A stretch of 64,000 nt of DNA from Eumeta japonica (Eukaryota; Arthropoda; Insecta; Lepidoptera; Psychidae): contig BGZK01000157.1 in assembly GCA_005406025.1 (NCBI GenBank), positions 124,001 to 188,000 on the forward strand, in the 5' to 3' direction. The position numbers and the translations under genes are program-made. Shown piece by piece: positions 60,555 through 64,000 of this stretch. The notes beneath the pieces were generated by a model. That model saw only the letters and a list, made by a program, of their open reading frames with translations. It had not been told where the DNA came from and did not search any database. The stretch's first letter is position 1. Each line of letters begins with the position of its first letter.

Positions 60555-60860
60555 TTAAATTTTGATCCCGTCCCCATACTCATTTTCGACCCTAGTCTCG
60601 TTCTCAGTTTCGATCACGGTTCCGCTTTCGATTCGGATTCTGGTCCCTTTCTCGACTTTGCTGTTCAGCTTTCAATTCCAATACCGCTATCAGTCCTTGT
60701 TCTGATTTGCAAAAACCAGGGGTAAATACTAATTTCAGAATAAAATATAAGCTATATTATTCGTGGTTAAAGTAGCTTTCTATGAGTATCAAGTAATTAA
60801 AATCGTCTTAGGAATACAAATTCATAGACGAAGCTAGAGGTAAATGTTAGCAGCCTAATT
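60555..60860 (-). repeat. Hexamer block plus shared tail, neighbouring copy
   Basis: A second array (60,555-60,715; TTTTCG ACCCTA GTCTCG type words on plus) is followed by AATAAAATATAAGCTATATT then AGTAGCTTTCTATGAGT, matching the tail of the previous copy. Both are therefore units of one element in close tandem. The 77-codon plus frame is an artefact. Confidence 0.65.
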
Positions 60861-60989
60861 TACTAAAAATGATGCAAATATCTATTAATGAAAGAGTTTT
60901 TGGAATCAGATCCTTATTTCGCTTTAGTGGTACAAAGACACGGATGAAACCGGAAACAAATTCTAGTTTTTTTTTTAAATCTTAACCGG

Positions 60990-61590
60990 CATGCGTGCTC
61001 CATATCACTTCAATTTATCCGTAATCGTACTAGGCATGTACAGAAGACAAACATATCGATATATTTATATAGATAGCTGTCGACCGCAACTCCTCCCTTG
61101 TGAACATAGAATGATTTCCTACATTTTTCGTGTCAATTGATATCACTGTGATCCATTCATCCATCATAATTCCGATCCGGCTCCTGGTCCTTAATTCCCT
61201 CACGACCTAACCCCGATTCCGGTTTTGCTTCGAAATCAGGTTCCGGTTCCGGTTATGATGAAATCCCAATAAATTAACCTATTTTTAAGGGTTTTTTTAC
61301 CGCACTGGAACCATAAAAAAGTATCGCGATAAAAGGTACGGCAAATGTAACCTAGTAACCTATTTTACTATCCCTTGAAAGTGCCATCGTGATCTGTTCA
61401 GCCGCTCCGACGATACCCCGGACAAATAGATAGATAGACAGATACATAGCATTATTTTCTTTTATACAAACCTTGTCCTGATAATAACAAACACGACAAA
61501 AAAAGAATTATCTTATTTGGTGTAGTCGTTCAGAAGTGATGCGCGTACATACATTTTGGCAATTCATTTTTATTTATATAGATTTATTTA
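60990..61590 (-). repeat. Third member of the dispersed element cluster
   Basis: It contains a hexamer-rich segment at 61,150-61,255 (CCGATCCGGCTCCTGGTCC, GGTTCCGGTTCCGGT) and later words GTACGGCAAATGTAACCTAG, GGACAAATAGATAGATAGAC and TTTATTTATATAGATTTATT, typical of the same class of insect repeat. Boundaries are approximate. Confidence 0.5.
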
Positions 61591-61599
61591 AAATATCAC

Positions 61600-62065
61600 A
61601 AGAGAGAATCATTTATGTTAACCGTATTCTTATAAATATTCAAAACCATTTGTAGGATTTCTTACCGCATACGAAAAGAAGAAGCCCATATTGGATTACT
61701 TTGTCGTCCGTCTCTCTGTCTGTTAAGATACCTTTTCTCACGAACGGATATGAATATTAAGTTGAGATCAACACAATATATTTGACTAAGTTCTACGAAC
61801 TCTTAGAAGTATAAAATTGACGCAAATAAAGTCTTTTCATATAATTTGATAATCGCAAATTTACACTACGCAATCTGTAAGGTAAATTTTATTGACTTAA
61901 AATCATGAAATTTAGCAAAAAGGAAGTCTTACAGCAGAAATAAGCGTAGATTTGAAAATCATTATTTGTAGTTATACAAGAGGCATTCCAAAATTATATA
62001 AGAAAGAGACACCAGATTTACATATCTTCAAAGTAATCAATGCCCTTCAACGTCAATACTCGTAT
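61600..62065. other. No feature recognised
   Basis: AT-rich spacer before the mariner remnant. Confidence 0.4.
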
Positions 62066-62069
62066 AGAC

Positions 62070-63070
62070 AAATTTTCCACGTATAGAAAGTATCGTGCTA
62101 GTCGTTTACAGAAATAAAGTCGACATATTCAATAATAGAGGAGTTGAGCTCTTCTTCTGATGTAAGACGGCGACGACATATATATTTCTTTTTATTAAAA
62201 AACAACCAAAATTCGCACTTATGCAAGATTCGGTGAGTGAGTAAGGCAGATGCTCTAAGACTATATTGTCATTTTCCTTCCAATAATTAATAGTGATCAC
62301 AGCGATACGAGAGGATGCATTCTCGTGGTAGTGCCATTAAGCCTCTGATTCTAGGGAGTCTAGGGAACTTTTGGCAAGCAGTGCTGTATGTGTCAGGCCA
62401 CGGTACCACTTTATTGTCCTTTTCATGTAACAGCTTTGACCAAGCCTGTATTCTTGAAATAAACGGCATACATAATTTTCTTCATTGCATGCATTTTTTT
62501 AATGATATTTGGTGTTGGTCATCTTTATGAACCCATAACCATCATCCCTGATGTATAGGTAAGTTATGGAAGGTAATATGTATTACAATTTTAGATACTA
62601 CATGATGACCTTCTTTATTGCATAACTTTAATGACTGTCGGTTGATCCTTACACGTTCGAATTTTTGATGTTGTATAAGACGATATGTACCAGCGAGAAA
62701 CACTCTTTTTCATTTTTAATTGATCACGCTTAATCTTATACACCGCTGCGAATCCGATCCCAAGAGCATTCTGAATCAAATATTAAGTGCATCGGTTTTC
62801 ATCATTCATCGTTTTACGAACACGAGCAACACTATCTGGAGTGACTATTGAAATAGACCTTCTCGTATGTTTTTCATCTGGAACTGATTTGAGTCTATTA
62901 CGAAATTCTCCAAACCCCTGAAACACAATGGTTCGAAATGGCACTTCATTATTAAATGCTGACTGTAGCTGCTGCACACATTGTTTTTCGGATAGACCAA
63001 CGTGCAAATAATAGTACAATATATCATAGCTAGCCAGTGCTCACATTTCGAGTATATTATTTGTTTCACA
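62070..63070 (-). pseudogene. Mariner transposase remnant 3
   Basis: The minus-strand frame (63,019-62,783) reads GLSEKQCVQQLQSAFNNEVP, TIVFQGFGEFRNRLKSVPDE, IVTPDSVARVRKTMNDENRC, matching a mariner N-terminus of the GLSQQECIDELNSLFGDEAP type. It continues IQNALGI, FAAVYKI, QLKMKKSVSRW. Much later, after frame breaks, come LLTH, CEFWLF and RRLTSEEELNSSIIEYVDFI and a terminal KGIDYFED near 62,040-62,070. The middle is badly eroded: I cannot find the GDE motif, HHDN is reduced to a doubtful trace, and the SPDLAPCDFWLF region is only partly kept. It is inactive and differs from remnants 1 and 2. Confidence 0.8.
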
Positions 63071-63142
63071 TAAACACACTTTACGATAGCTACGTTTAAA
63101 AACGCAGGAAGTGGTAACTGTGCGCATTTTTGTAGTGGAGCG

Positions 63143-63164
63143 TGATTGCGCGCGTGCGCAATCA
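63143..63164. repeat. 9-bp GC hairpin
   Basis: TGATTGCGC (63,143-63,151), GCGT, GCGCAATCA (63,156-63,164) lie about 75 bp upstream of mariner remnant 3's start. It may be part of that element's untranslated region. Confidence 0.85.
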
Positions 63165-63425
63165 TAACTGTAGGTAACCGCAGTAACCAGTGTTTAATAG
63201 TAGTATCTCAATGATTCCATAGTGGCCTTCGTATCAGATGAAAATATTTTTTTTCTTTAAACCATGAAAATTAAAAAAATATCATAAAATTGAAAAGTTG
63301 TTGTTTTTACCCTGACTGAGTCGAAACGAATTTTCTCTAGACCCCGATCAATCGTTATACCTGTCGATTATGCACTCCACGGTTCATAATTACGCTGTTT
63401 ACTGGCTGATAACACCATTTTCCCC
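63165..63425. other. No feature recognised
   Basis: Short AT-rich spacer. Confidence 0.4.
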
Positions 63426-64000
63426 TTTTTAGGGTTCCGAGCCAAAATGGCAAAATTCGGAACCCTTATAGTTTCGTCATGTCCGTTCGTCCGTACGTCA
63501 CAAGCATTTTATTAAAAAACTACAATACATACATTAATGAAATTTACAGCGTAGAGGTGTTGAATAAGCCGTTACTTAGCTTGGTGGTTAAATAAAAATA
63601 ATAAATATTTCTTGAGAGCACACCATACATGCAAGAGAAGTTGAAAAAAATTTCGTTTCGACAGTTATTTAAAAAACACTTTAAGATTTTTAAGCAATTT
63701 TTCAAAATTTCGGTAATAATCGCTCTGAAAGTGGCAGAAATTGTGTTCCCCCCATTTTCTAAACTGTATCCCCAAAAAATATATAAAAAATAAAGAAAAT
63801 AAATTTTAATAAATACTTTCAAGAAAAATTATTTTGAACATGATCAGACATACTGCTTTTGAGTTACTACTAAAAACTGCGCTTCTTAACGAAAGGACGT
63901 AAGTGCTATGAAGATGCGCTCTTTTATTGATGCTTTTTAGTTCATATTAGTTTAATAGTAATAATCGACATACCTACTTGTTTTTATAGTTATAGGTGAC
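63426..64000 (+). repeat. Lepidopteran GGGTTCCG repeat, second copy, cut by the window end
   Basis: It opens TTTTTAGGGTTCCGAGCC then AAAATGGCAAAATTCGGAAC, CCTTATAGTTTCGTCATGTC and CGTTCGTCCGTAC. It then follows the 53.2 kb copy through CACCATACATGCAAGAG, AACACTTTAAGATTTTTAAG, GAACATGATCAGACATACTG and TCGACATACCTACTTGTTT. The GGAACCC...CTTGGCC end would lie just beyond base 64,000. Both copies are in the same orientation. Confidence 0.8.

Overview
This is AT-rich metazoan DNA that reads as a lepidopteran (moth or butterfly) intergenic or long-intron region. I find no intact protein-coding gene, no canonical tRNA or rRNA gene and no prokaryotic gene organisation. Three things support Lepidoptera: a dispersed repeat opening TTTAGGGTTCCG and closing CTTGGCC (53.23-54.01 kb, again from 63.43 kb); a repeat with a GACGAGCAAACG start (29.07 and 43.80 kb); and tRNA-like SINE heads plus non-LTR and mariner lineages of a kind common in moth genomes. 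The assignment rests on remembered repeat families, since no search could be run.

Layout. 0-9 kb: AT-rich DNA with a decayed, internally deleted copy of a multi-copy arthropod protein (3.6-4.3 kb), a dispersed element with a 6-bp periodic block (6.8-7.6 kb) and a CpG-rich island (8.85-9.15 kb). 9-20 kb: mostly anonymous, with a TATA-containing promoter-like stretch and a tiny ORF (12.2-12.4 kb), a probable solo LTR (13.9-14.5 kb) and a CT microsatellite (15.3 kb). 19.5-33 kb: the densest transposon zone, holding a non-LTR fragment (family B), mariner 1, a TA microsatellite beside a long perfect hairpin, two copies of a Jockey/CR1-like non-LTR element (family A), and an RTE-like element whose 3' part is a three-copy tandem repeat. 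34-41 kb: almost no recognisable transposon, but several short CpG-rich islets with E-box, E2F-like and nuclear-receptor-like words; this is the best candidate for host regulatory DNA. 41.5-51.1 kb: family A fragments, hexamer-periodic blocks, a GC-richer stretch with nested foldbacks (44.8-45.1 kb), mariner 2 and a family B copy. 51-64 kb: a possible conserved block, a TG/AG microsatellite, two copies of the GGGTTCCG repeat, an older family A copy, two SINE heads, family B, a cluster of hexamer-periodic elements and mariner 3.

Nothing here forms a pathway. All coding traces are transposon or transposon-like proteins broken by stops, frameshifts and deletions. The useful content is (i) a map of repeat families, several in multiple copies inside one window, (ii) structural oddities such as long perfect foldbacks, an inverted duplication inside a reverse transcriptase frame and a triplicated 3' unit, and (iii) GC-rich islets in an otherwise repeat-poor block.
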